Positions 36,001-45,894 of a stretch of 45,894 nt of DNA are shown here, piece by piece. The translations under genes and the position numbers were made by a program. Source of the DNA: Entrophospora sp. SA101 (Eukaryota > Glomeromycota > Glomeromycetes > Entrophosporales > Entrophosporaceae); NCBI GenBank assembly GCA_958430865.1, contig CAUDNR010004572.1:1-45894 (forward strand), written 5' to 3'. Numbering within the stretch: position 1 is the first letter of the stretch; every line of letters starts with the position of its first letter. Below the pieces are notes generated by a model. It saw only the letters and a list, made by a program, of their open reading frames with translations. It searched no databases and had not been told where the DNA came from.

Positions 36001-37276
36001 TCGTGGATATGACTCATGAAATATATGAGATACCGTGAGTTGGTACATGGAATTGTAATAATGCGGGTTGAGGTGGGAGATAGCGTTGGCCGCCAAAACT
36101 ATTTTGAAAAGGCGAAAGTCAAAACTAAAATTAAAAGTTATGACAATACTAAATCAAAAGTTAATAGTCAAAAATTAAAACTAGTTTCGACTTCGTACAG
36201 TTGCGAAACTCTCTAGTTTCGGAAAACAACACTAGTGGGAGCTATATAAAATGGCAAATAAGAAAAGATAATCAATATGCATCAAAAATAGTAAAGTCAT
36301 ATCTATTAATTGTATCATACTAATTTTTCGCCTAATTAACTAATTAACAGTATTTGTTTAATATCAATTACTTTGAGGAATGTTCTAAATTTTTTGATAC
36401 TATTTTCGTTCAATATTGGTATTTTTGGCTATAATAGCTGGACAATAAATATCAGAATTTTCCATGTTTTTTTGATATGGATGCAACTTTATTATCTACC
36501 AAACGTATAAAAGCATATATACATTTCCAATAATTTCTTTGGCCATATTTCCATCACAGAACTCAGGAAGGAGTAGATAGGTCATTTCTTCCGTATCTAT
36601 TTACGGCAAATGGTAGCTACCAACAGCTATTTACGACAATGGTAGCCACAAGTCCAATTATTTACGGAAAGTGTCTTTAATGGTGGCCGAAACTATCTTA
36701 CTTAGTGGGCCGAAATTGCTGAAATTAACTTGTACGAAACTAATTTTAACGGCTGAAATTGGGCAAAGTTTTTTAAAATAAAATAGATTGATTTAGATAT
36801 TTATTCATCAGGAAATTTTTCGCTGTAATAACACATTTGTAAGTTTTAATATGGAATGTTGTAATTTTTCCATAAAAATTATATAATATTTGCACTGAAT
36901 GTATAATTTTTTCCTGATGTTATATATTGGATGAAATTACTTTTTTTTTCAAAAATAATTTCGTCAACCACCACTAAATAATATCTTTTATCAATTAAAT
37001 TTAAAATAAGCACAATCTTGGTTTAGCAGATAGTTTGAGTAATTAGAAAATTTTTCCAAAATTTGTTATTATCCTTCTTGGATTAGTCAAGCAGAAGAGA
37101 ATATCAAGGCGACACACAATCAGTAAACATAATCCTTATATAATTGTTTTTTTATTGAATCACAATGTTTACAATAATGTCAAATTTAAGTAATGATAAA
37201 ATGTTCTGGATTACAGTACAAGATGTGGGAAGGGTAAAAAATAAATTAGATATATTAGATGTGAGAAAATTGGGAT
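36001..37276. other. Gene-free region with TTTACGG / TTTCGGCC repeats
   Basis: At 36595-36780 the phrases TATTTACGGCAAATGGTAGC and TATTTACGACAATGGTAGCC repeat in tandem, followed by GGCCGAAACTATC and GGGCCGAAATTGC. They resemble the family at 38209. The frame at 36016-36216 is low-complexity Lys/Thr/Ser and not called. Confidence 0.4.
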
Positions 37277-37463
37277 ATGGCCACCCAGCATGTTCCTGGA
37301 AATTTGGACTATGGATCTGAACCTATAATTATGTTATTGCCAGAACTTTGTAATATATTTCAGGTAATGACAAAATAATTTATCTGAGCTTGAACATGCT
37401 TTTTCTTATTTATTGCTTTTCTTGTAGGAGGGAGCTGATAAATTTATAATAAAAAAAGATTAA
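37277..37463 (+). pseudogene. Short spliced ORF, probable gene remnant
   Basis: join(37277..37363,37428..37463) gives 40 residues: MATQHVPGNLDYGSEPIIML, then LPELCNIFQ-EGADKFIIKKD. The intron has GTAATG and TTGTAG ends and a T-rich 3' part. HVPGNLDY weakly recalls a motif seen in large Rhizophagus repeat-associated proteins. Too short to be a typical gene; more likely the surviving piece of a larger one. Confidence 0.3.
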
Positions 37464-38208
37464 AGGTTAATATTAAACAATCTTTGTGAAAAATTTACTC
37501 TTGAGGAAGAGAGTCATATTCTTATGGAAGGGACAATGTTATCACCTCATATAGTAGTGTGAGATCGTAAATTGCAGACCAACCAATTGTCCCAGATAAT
37601 GTTGACCAATTAGAACAAACTAAAACAGTATTCATGTGATGTATATACTATATACAAATATGATCAACGATATATTTATTGTAACGGTTACTGCATATCG
37701 TGTAATATTATACTGTATATCTTTAAAATTTCGGAATGATCTTCCCTTGTGATTTTCTAAAAGGTTGATGATTGGCTTAAAAATTTTTAGTGATACAGAA
37801 AATCTTTCTAATAAAAGAAATCTAATTACTTAAATTAGAAAATCTTCTAAAATTTTAAATTTCAGACTGTGACATTTATAGATGACTTGAACCATATTCC
37901 TACTTATATATTATTGTATTACTCATTTGACATAAATATTTACTTAGCATCAGTAATCATTAATTAGTAAGCAAGTAATACAAAAAGTATCAATAATAAG
38001 CATATTTTATTGGACAAAATACTGTAAGTCATGCTATTTGCAATACCCCAAGAGGTAGGTATATAAACTTGGGTTTAGACCAAGTTAGAAGGATCATGTT
38101 CATAATAATCTATAACAATCTAATAATAAACCCTCTCCCCGTAATTAATAATTAAATAAATACATTTTACCTTATTATGGATTTTTGCATAGTTAAAGAG
38201 GATGAATA
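37464..38208. other. Gene-free stretch
   Basis: AT-rich, no supportable feature. Confidence 0.4.
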
Positions 38209-38428
38209 AGGTTTCTGGTCCAAACTATTTTCTCAAAGCCCAAAATAGTTTGGGCAATTTGGGCTTCTCAACATTTTTTATAAGCATGAACATTAAAAAA
38301 CTATATGAATAATTTCGCCCAATTTCAGCTAATAACAAAAAGTAGTTTGGGTTTATAAAAAAAAATTTTTTGCCTAAAGTATTTGGGCAATTTTGGCTAC
38401 CAATAGAAGCAGTTTCGGCCAGAAACCT
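38209..38428 (+). mobile_element. MITE with AGGTTTCTGG terminal repeats, 220 bp
   Basis: TA flanks both ends (38207-38208 and 38429-38430). The termini AGGTTTCTGG and CCAGAAACCT are perfect inverses, and the match extends imperfectly (TCCAAACTA against CCGAAACTG). Internal TTTGGGCAATTTGGGC and TTTGGGCAATTTTGGC phrases recur. No coding capacity. Confidence 0.7.
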
Positions 38429-38906
38429 TAATCATGAATTGTTCCATGATTCTTTCTGATGATTATTGGTTTGATCAGCCTTTAATAATTAGTTAGGAAT
38501 ACCTTTAATATCTTCATGTTGCTTGTAGGGATGCCTCAAGTGGTATAGTTGTAAATATTTATTTTTTATTATTCTTTTTGGGCTGTGTGCCTGTGATACT
38601 AAGGGAACTGTATCGGATTTGGGCTGTGTCTGTAGCACTAGAGTAATTGCACTGTTAGAACTCCTAGCTGTGTGCAGAGTGGAGAACTTCATAATTACTG
38701 GACTTCCACATATTTATTACTATATATTTTATCAGACACCCCTTGATTTTGTAATAAGAAATTACATGCTCACAGTAGCTTCTGAAGAGTGGATAGATTC
38801 ATCAGAAAAGTTAGAAATAATTACAATGCAAATTTTCAAAGTTCTGTAAGTGATTTTACCCATTATTTCATTATCATGCTACATTTGTAGAATTAATCAA
38901 TTAAGC

Positions 38907-39462
38907 TTAATTCGTAATCTGTGAAACAACTGCAAAAATTTGCCGATCATTAATATGTTTTTGTGGCGATAATAAACATTATAATTTTCAGGAGTTTTGA
39001 GAATCTGACAATACCTCACGTGACCAACGTGAGTCAAGAAAATTACATGACCACAATAATTTTTATTTTTTTTTAAAAAGAGTAACTATTAAAAACTAAA
39101 TAGAAATAACATATTCATATTTTCTTGGATAAAATTAATTCTACAACCATTTTTACATCATAAATATTTTTAGTTGCTTACTCAAACCTTTAAATTTATA
39201 TAGTAATTTTAGGCAGGAATCCAGTGATTCCTACATATAAACATAAAATATTTTATAAGAAATTCCCTTTGAAAATTTGTATATTTAAACTTCGAGGTTC
39301 ATATCATGTGTTAAAAGTACGATTTTAGTTTATATCAACATAAAGGGTGGTTACGTTGGGGATGAAAGTTGGAGTTCAGAAAATTTTAATTAGTGATCTG
39401 CAAAATTTTGTGCCAGATTCTGTTATGAAAATTTTGCAGATGTTTCACAGATCATGAATTAA
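38907..39462 (+). mobile_element. Putative nonautonomous element with long imperfect terminal repeats
   Basis: The left end TTAATTCGTAATCTGTGAAA, CAACTGCAAAAATTT matches the complement of the right end TTAATTCATGATCTGTGAAA, CATCTGCAAAATTTT over about 35 bases. A third, direct-oriented partial copy (GTGATCTGCAAAATTTTGTG) lies just inside the right end. A CACGTGACCAACGTGAG palindromic phrase occurs at about 39017. No open frame. Confidence 0.55.
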
Positions 39463-40303
39463 ACTATTTCATAGGTTTGTCATATGATTGCTTCCAACTT
39501 TTTAAATTCGAACCATTTGTTAACAAAACAACTGTTGGTGAAGTGATTGTTGACAAAATGAATCAATCAACATTTATTTTTACATTATCAATTTCACGAT
39601 TTTGATTGGCCCAATCAGCAATTGCATGGGTTAAAATTTTGTTACCTGTTATTGTTCCTTCACTCAAACAAATAATTGTCCACAATACAACATTATTTGG
39701 AATGTAATTGTTTTTTATGTGTCAATACTCAATAAACAAACATTCTGATCTTGGATAATTCTTGTTGTCTTTAATAGAAATAATCAATAAAGAATTAATA
39801 TAAACCTTGAAAAATTGAAAAACGAAAATTGGGTTATTTAAAGGACAACTTCATTGTCATCAAACTCTAGTGATGATTTTTTTTGATTCAACAATAAAAG
39901 AATTTCAGTATTCTATTTTTAAAACTTACAAATTCTGCACTAAAACCTGTCCTATGTGCTACATAAAAGTCATTCTATGTTGTTTCAAAGTCAGATACTC
40001 ATTGCATTTTTGTTTTATTAATAATATTATTGTGTATTACTATTATGCATCATTAACTTCTAATCAAAATTCGAAAAAAAATCAAGTTAACACAACTCAT
40101 GTGTATGTAAAAGTTGCTCTACTATTAATCAGAATTCCGTATGATATATGGGGCATGCTGTAACAAAACCAAACAAAGTGAACATTGGTATTACCAAAAA
40201 TTTCAGGGATCAAAATTTAGTTATTATCATAATTAGTTTTATAATGTCCCATCTGTCAAGTGATATATAGAATTACCTCTATATATATATAAAAATAGTT
40301 AAT
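39463..40303. other. Gene-free stretch
   Basis: AT-rich. The frame at 39870-40163 is Cys/Tyr/Ile-rich with no family features and is not called. Confidence 0.35.
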
Positions 40304-40327
40304 ATGAAGTTAATTTACGTTAGGTCT

Positions 40328-40507
40328 ACCATGGAACCTAAGAATTATAGTATTATCAGAAGTATTTTGAAAAAGGAACAAGGTGAAAAAATTGCACCTT
40401 ATATCTTCAAAATAAATGAAACTTACACACTTGAAACTTATCTAAGAAAAGAAAGTATTACTTATGAAATTTACCAAGAAGAAAGGAAAATAATAAGCAA
40501 TAAATGA
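40328..40507 (+). repeat. Dispersed 'MEPK' repeat-family fragment, copy 2
   Basis: Reads MEPKNYSIIRSILKKEQGEK, then YLRKESITYEIYQEERK, open for 60 codons to TGA 40505. Homologous to the broken copy at 17419 in the same orientation. Function unknown. This is the last sequence of fungal type before the bacterial-code block. Confidence 0.55.
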
Positions 40508-40576
40508 ACCTTAACATCAGCTCATGATGAACCAAGAAAGAAAAGAAGACTGGCAGAATAAACAATCAAATCATTA

Positions 40577-43500
40577 TTAATCATCATATTCATTATCCTC
40601 TTCTTCTAGTTCATCTGGGGAGTTTCATCATTGAGCAAGGAGTTTTCTTTTTCAAATCGCTCAAATAGTTCCGGCGAATAATAAGAGTAAGCCCAGTCCA
40701 CTTAGTCAAGCGGCAGGGTTATTAGTTCTTCAGAATCCTTCCTTAGAAGTAGGTTGGCTTTCAGTAGCTTTTTGTTTAGCATAACTATGGTTAATTCCGG
40801 CAAGTTTTTCGAAATAGTATTTTTTAATTCCGGCTTCAGTTGGACTAGCTCCATCCCCGTAGAGGTTCCAATCTAAGCTTTTAGCTTGGTCCGCTGGATT
40901 CCGATCAGCTTTCATTTCAGTTTCAATTTCTCCTTTCTTAGCACTGTCATGTTTAATGTGATAAGTTGCGGAGAAAGTAATGACATGTTGAGGAGGCAAA
41001 GTGAAGAAATATTCTTCTTTTTGATAATCACTAGCAGTATCAGCGGGAAATTCAGGAACTTTTTTACCTTTTAAATAATCCTTGAGTTCTGTGAAAAAAG
41101 TACTTTTATCTTCTAAGTTATTGAGAATGTTGCCAATCTCTTTAAGTTTATTAACATCAGTTTTGAAGAAGTTTTTATCACCATAATTTTTTCATTCCTT
41201 AACTAAAGAATTAGGGATATCCGCATCAGTTTTGAAAACTAACCGCAAGTTTTCAGCTCTTAATCTTGATTCAGTTAAGTAATTATTAATCGTCAATAGC
41301 TCTGCTTCTTCTTCCGAACTAAGACCTTGGTTTTGCCTAGCTTTCTCCAAAGCAATTTTAATCACCTCAAAGTAAGTTCTAATTCCTTTTTCTTCTAAGA
41401 CTCTTCCTTCGTTCTTTTCCAAATTATCTAATCTTTCTTGGAAATTGCTACCAAGTGCTTTCCAAGTTCCGTAAGTACTGAGAGTAGCATTGCGAACAGT
41501 CTCTAATTGTTCTACGCGAGTGAGATATCCTTTTTCAGTAGCCGTAAGGGGAGTTTCTAATTTGCCCTCATTTTCTAAATCAGTTAAGAAGTAAATCAAA
41601 GTTCTAATGGCAATTGTTTCTTGATAAGTGATAATAACATTTACATCACTTGGATTAGTTAGTTTATCTCCTAAATGTTTAAGTTGAGTTCGTAAATGAT
41701 CAATCCTTCCAGTTTCGAGGGCTTTGATTTGATTTTGGATTTGGATTAGTTTTTGTTCTTTGTCAGCTTTTTGAAGACTAATTTTAGTTAACTCACTTCT
41801 TTTTTTTCCTAATTCCGCATGAATGCTTTCTAAACCTACTCGTTTATCAGCAGTTATCATGTTTCATTTGTCTCACAAATTGATTGTTTCACCAGAAACT
41901 AAGTCTTCTAATTTACCTTTATCAGGAAGTAATCACTTCGAAACTTCTTGGTGGTGAACATACTCAAGTTTTCTAGTTTCTAACTCTTTAAGAGTTAAGC
42001 CTTTTGCATCAGTTCTAAACTTTGCATAGCCTCTTTTCATGGTTTGAAGTGCTACTTCTACAGCAATTTTCCCTCACTCTTTTTGAAATTTATCAATTTC
42101 CTTCTTGTCAAATATAGGATTTCCGTGGGCATCTCTTGAATTTTTGATTAAATCGCGAACATGTTTTTGATAATTATTCAAATGCAACATGATAGCCACA
42201 TGTTTCGAACCTGCTGATTTCACAAGTTTATCCTCGTAAACACTAATTTTACAAATTTTTTCTAAATCGACTCCCTTTTCATCTAGCACTTCACAATATG
42301 CACTAAAATTAATAGCATCATCTTTGTTGTAAACTTGTCAAAAGAATTCAGGGATTTGGCCATTAGCCCAAGTTAAGAGTTTTTCTTCAGCAAGAAAGGG
42401 AGCTTCAAGAATACTTAACTTTCCCCCATCCGTAACATAACTCTTTGTAATAATACTGGCATCTGCTCCTCGCCAATACACTTTAAAAGGAGTATCAATA
42501 CTCTTATCCGTATCATTAAACTGCAAACAACTCTTTTCACCTTTTTTTAAGAAAGGACTATTTTTTCATTCACTAGGTTTATTTTTAGGAAAGAGAGCAT
42601 GCATGATACAAAAGACATCACTTATACGAAATATTTCTTTTTTTACTTCTTCTACTTTTTCACTTTTAATTAAATTCATCACATGTGAAAAACCTCAACT
42701 AACCGCATCATCAGACACAAAGTGACCCATTCTATTCTGCAATCCACCATTTGAAAAAGTAATATCTTTTCGTTCTACAAACCGATTAAAAGCATCTTTA
42801 AACTCTTTCTTTTGGTTGGCAGTTAAGTGAGTGCAAGTAGAAGAACCAATATAAGCAAAAAGTTTATCTTTATCTATATTCTTAAGAATTGTTCAAATTT
42901 GACCTGGTAAATCACTTTCTAAATAAAGCGGATGAGTAAAAGGTTTAGAATTTCCATTATATCCCATTTGAATAACTGATGCATAACGGTCAACTGTTTC
43001 TGGTATATCAGCTCTATATTGCAAGTCACTATTTATTTTACCAATTTCAAGCATACAATCAAGAAACTTACGACCAGTTCCACCAGGTGCTAAATCATCT
43101 TTTAACTTTTGAACAATAGTAGAAATCTTTTTCTCTAACTCAGTTTGTTCTTGAAGTATTTGTTCGTTATATTTTTTCTCTAACTCTTCAACTTCCTTTT
43201 CTGTTTTTTCTTCTTCTTCTGATACTTTTGCAAAAGTGATTAATGCTTCCTTTAATTTTAAATCCAAAGTTTTATTGTTTTTTCTAAATAAAACTCTTTG
43301 GTATTCCTGCACCATTTTATCAACTCTTCCTTCCTCATTTTCATCTTTTTCATTAACTAATTGGTAAGCAATGGAGTTATTTCTCCTTTCTGCCATTAAG
43401 GAAACTAATAACTTATTACCATCATTACTAAGAACATCCGCACTTCGTTCAACTTTTAAATTAGTTTCCGCTTTTTTACAATCATTTAATAATTCAGCCG

Positions 43501-43654
43501 TATCCTGGAGAAGAGAAACATCCAAAGTACCATTAGGAGTTAAAAGATCACTATTAAAGATTTCTTTTTCTTGATCAGTAAGTTTACCACCATGATAGTC
43601 AGGATATTCCTTTGCTTTTTCGATTGTATCGATATCATTTTTATTGAATGTCAT
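40577..43654 (-). CDS. Large tail-anchored coiled-coil protein of endobacterial type (code 4)
   Basis: 1025 residues in one frame to TAA at 40577-40579. Under the standard code it breaks into six or more pieces. With TGA = Trp it is continuous, with TGA at residues 254, 320, 363, 439, 527, 574, 594, 597, 821, 975, 983, 998, 1001, 1009 and 1010, and about four TGG. The start MTFNKNDIDT follows AGGAAGT at 6 bases; an earlier in-frame ATG at 43693 lacks this. No N-terminal signal is visible. Coiled coils are likely at about 145-187 and 608-662. Residues about 984-1001 (LSGLGLLLLFAGTIWAIW) form a membrane helix, followed by KRK and a very acidic end (EEEDNEYDD). This suggests a large soluble body held to the membrane by its C-terminus. 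I recognise no enzyme or binding domain; function unknown. In a fungal nucleus it could not be translated in full. Confidence 0.85.
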
Positions 43655-43764
43655 GATTTTACTTCCTATATTATATTTTAATATTAATATCATTAAAAGA
43701 TTAAATATAAAGAATTTAATAAAAACTAATAAAGTAATAAAATTTGCAGTTGACTGAAATATTT
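43655..43764 (-). other. Intergenic spacer between the two code-4 ORFs
   Basis: 110 AT-rich bases between the TAA of the upstream ORF and the ATG of the large ORF. No strong hairpin terminator is visible, so co-transcription of the two genes is possible. Confidence 0.45.
43661..43667 (-). promoter_or_regulatory. Shine-Dalgarno deciding the start of the 1025-residue ORF
   Basis: AGGAAGT on the minus strand, 6 bases before ATG 43654. A TATAAT hexamer at 43675-43670 could be a -10 box, but it would place the transcript start almost on the Shine-Dalgarno, so the promoter call is tentative while the ribosome site is good. Confidence 0.6.
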
Positions 43765-44792
43765 TTATTCATTATCAGTATAGATTGGTTTGGGACAAGT
43801 GATATCTTTGTATTCATCTTTCACAAATGGGCGAATATTATGATAAAGATACTCTTGTCTTTTGTAGTCCAAAGGAGGTGGTGTTAACACTAAAATAGAT
43901 AAAGCTCTAATTTCTTCAAAAATATCTGATTTCTTGGTTTTCAATAAATTGAATTCAGTAAAAGGTCCATTAGCAACTTCTTGAACTTTGACCACACCAA
44001 GGTTAGATGCTTCAAAAAGAAAATGTTGATATTTTTGTATACTTGGTAATTTCTTGAAATAAATTCCCAAAATTGCTTTAATATCTAAATATTGAAAACC
44101 TTTTCCACCTTCATAACATTGAGCTCTATTCAATCCTGTTGGACTAGACTTTTTTACCACCTCAACCACATGATCCAAACAATCTACTCTGGTTCTTCTA
44201 TAGAGTTTTTTAATCATGCCAAAATTACCATCACATTTGAATTTGGTATGTCCTGGAACCATGAAATTTAATTCAATGCTTTTGTAATAACCACAAATTA
44301 CCAAATATAAATAAAATCAAATTGTTACATTATTTTTATTTTGTCCCCCAGCATTATCACAAGTAATCTTTAAATGCTTTTCACCTTTATTCAATTTCTT
44401 AATTCCATCAAAGATCAAACTAAGAGTTCCATTAGGACCTTTTCCTATAATTTCATCTTCATTAAGAACATAATTAATTTGCTCCCTTACTGCTTCATCT
44501 TGAATACCAAATAAATGAACTTTACATGGACTAAGGTAATAGATTTTACTTACTTGTTGATCTAAATGTGGTACATGAACATTTTGGACTCAATCATAAC
44601 TATAATGAGCAGTAGCATCAATGCTGCAATATTGGGTTTTACCCTTGGAATAATTTTGGTTAACTAATTTTTTTTGTTCTTCTGCTAATTTAGTATTTTT
44701 ATTATAATAATTTCTTTCTAATTTAGCCTTGGACAAATGTTCTTTAAATCTTTTGAGTAAATCTTTGGCTTCTTCCTCTTGGTGAGAATTGT
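43765..44792 (-). CDS. DUF7869 / eukaryotic transposase-like protein in code 4, 5'-truncated
   Basis: About 341 residues remain, open from the junction to TAA at 43765-43767. TGA must be read as Trp at 44592-44590 (HYSYD-W-VQNV) and 44319-44317 (NNVT-I-W-FYLYL). Motifs in order: CSIDATAHYSYDWVQNVHVP, KITCDNAGGQNKNN, ELNFMVPGHTKFKCDGNFG, MIKKLYRRT, then a tail with YLYHNIRPFV and CPKP. The CDN.GGQNKNN plus VPGHTKF.CD..FG order is the core of the DUF7869 family, found in eukaryotic transposon-related proteins and abundant in glomeromycotine fungi. The Asp residues of these motifs fit an RNase H-like catalytic fold, but activity is unproven. The N-terminus is cut where the fungal duplicate begins. 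Confidence 0.75.
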
Positions 44793-45894
44793 TGTTTTTT
44801 TTTTGTTGGTAAAATAATGTTCAACAATAATTTATAATTTTTAAGTTAAATTCATATTAAAATAAAATAATAATTGACAATTGGTTTTTTTTTTATATAT
44901 TCTTATAATTCTATTATATTCATTCTTATAGTACATACAATTAAATACTCATTATATAATATATAAATTTTATGGAATATAACCGTTAATATATGTATCA
45001 TTATAAAAAAAAAATTAGACGTTATGCAACTGTCATTTTGTTGTTGCAAAAGTTTATATTTATAATATATTATTTAATAATTAAAAATATATAAAATCGA
45101 ATGTATTTTCCCAACTTTCAAAAATCGTTTCTTCTCATGATTTTTTAATTTGTTTCCAACGAACGATAAAAAATATTTCTTAAATATCATATTTTTTTCT
45201 AATTAAATAATTAAAAAGAAAAATAATAAATATTTTAATTTTTAAAATATTAAAAAAATTTTTTTTAATTATTTTTTTTTCTTCTCTCATCTCAATTCAA
45301 AATTTCTATTCTCGTAGAACAACTCTCGCCCTTTTTAACAAATCTTCTTTACATACGAACCACTACCTTATATTTTTGACATTCACATTAACTTTCATCA
45401 ATCAATACATATATATAGTATTACCTATATTCTTTAGTTTATCTTTTTAAAAAAAAATTTTTTTATTTTTATTTTTTTCAAGCAAAAAAGATACTTTACA
45501 ATATACAATATATATATATATATATATATCAAGAAAGAAAATTAATTTTTCATTTTGTCACGAAATTCTAACGAATAATATATATATATATATAAAATAA
45601 TTAAAAAGTTTTTTTTTCACGAATTATCAATCAATTAATAAAAATTTTTACAAGAATTAAAGAAGAATAAATAAAATCATGGCAGCTTTATCAAATATTT
45701 TGCATCCACCAATGAAGAAGGCAGATCATTTTCGTTTTTATAATAACAATAGTAATTATAATAATTTTTATCATCAAAACGATGTTAATTATTATCAAAA
45801 ACAACAACAGGATTCCTATCAACATTATCATCAACAACCGCAAATTCACCAACAACATCAACCATTTCCTTTTACTTTTAATCAATCTCATCAG
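44793..45894 (+). repeat. 1.1-kb duplicated segment, copy 2 (CreA-like promoter and 5' CDS)
   Basis: Begins at TG plus T10 exactly where similarity to 25698 begins and runs to the window end. It follows bacterial-code DNA directly. It lacks 4 bases relative to copy 1 in the AT microsatellite and otherwise matches. Confidence 0.92.
45679..45894 (+). CDS. CreA/Mig1-like gene, second copy, 5' part only (window end)
   Basis: Starts [20 protein letters not shown] and continues 72 codons, to residue 72 of the gene at 26588, without a difference. The zinc fingers (residues 186-240) would lie beyond the window. It is cut by the window end, so it may be a complete second gene, a fragment, or the same locus assembled twice. 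Confidence 0.75.
   Translation, partial: MAALSNILHPPMKKADHFRFYNNNSNYNNFYHQNDVNYYQKQQQDSYQHYHQQPQIHQQHQPFPFTFNQSHQ

Larger units (their letters stand above)
40560..44792. other. Endobacterium-type (Mollicutes, TGA = Trp) DNA block
   Basis: Two minus-strand ORFs are open only under translation table 4, the intergenic space is 110 bases, a Shine-Dalgarno is present and base use is visibly less AT-rich than either flank. The left border lies between 40508 and 40576; the right border is in the T10 run at 44793. Mycoplasma-related endobacteria live inside many Glomeromycotina and use TGA for Trp, so they are the natural source. Confidence 0.8.

Noticed and set aside
40730..42526. Separate small genes on the minus strand (222, 89, 71 and 62 residues)
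   Set aside because: All lie in one frame separated only by TGA, so they are pieces of the single code-4 ORF.
45691..45891. Minus-strand ORF at the window end
   Set aside because: Antisense shadow of the duplicated CreA-like 5' coding region; the same shadow exists at 26600-26809.
1..45894. CRISPR arrays, rRNA or canonical tRNA genes
   Set aside because: No regularly spaced direct repeats with unique spacers, no rRNA-like GC-rich conserved stretch and no complete cloverleaf were seen.

Overview
The window looks like nuclear DNA of an arbuscular mycorrhizal (glomeromycotine) fungus, most likely Rhizophagus or a close relative. It is extremely AT-rich. The genes have short GT-AG introns, and the families are typical of these fungi: a BTB/BACK/TLDc protein, LamG-like genes, a Mig1/CreA-type C2H2 regulator, decayed protein-kinase copies and hAT/pogo debris. 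Long stretches carry no gene. All calls come from reading the sequence; no search was run.

Layout. 0.9-2.6 kb: two-exon BTB-BACK-TLDc gene. 2.8-6.1 kb: transposon-rich, with a perfect 513-bp direct repeat, two TA-flanked MITEs and remnants of pogo-like and hAT transposases. 6.4-8.5 kb: tandem pair of four-exon LamG-like genes with all splice sites conserved. About 10 kb: two tRNA-like modules. 10.7-13.6 kb (minus): a 916-residue Asn/Asp/Thr-rich protein ending in a hydrophobic hairpin. 13.6-26.6 kb: about 13 kb with no intact gene. 26.6-28.5 kb: the CreA/Mig1-like regulator. 28.5-40.5 kb: gene-poor, with MITEs, a hAT remnant and broken kinase copies.

The striking part is about 40.55-44.79 kb (minus), which does not read as fungal DNA. 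A single frame stays open for 1025 codons only if TGA means tryptophan (15 in-frame TGA against 4 TGG). It starts after a good Shine-Dalgarno sequence and ends in a C-terminal membrane anchor. A second, 5'-truncated ORF upstream also needs TGA = Trp at two positions, yet it encodes a eukaryotic-type DUF7869/transposase-like protein. Translation table 4, bacterial signals and host-type gene content point to a Mollicutes-related endobacterium (Candidatus Moeniiplasma type), whose genomes are known to carry fungus-derived genes.

This bacterial block is flanked by fungal sequence on both sides. On the right it joins, inside a T10 run, a second near-identical copy (about 1.1 kb) of the promoter and first 72 codons of the CreA-like gene found 19 kb to the left. 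On the left it abuts a dispersed fungal repeat also present at 17.4 kb. Either endosymbiont DNA entered the fungal nucleus very recently together with a segmental duplication, or the contig is chimeric. The intact reading frame and near-zero divergence fit both.
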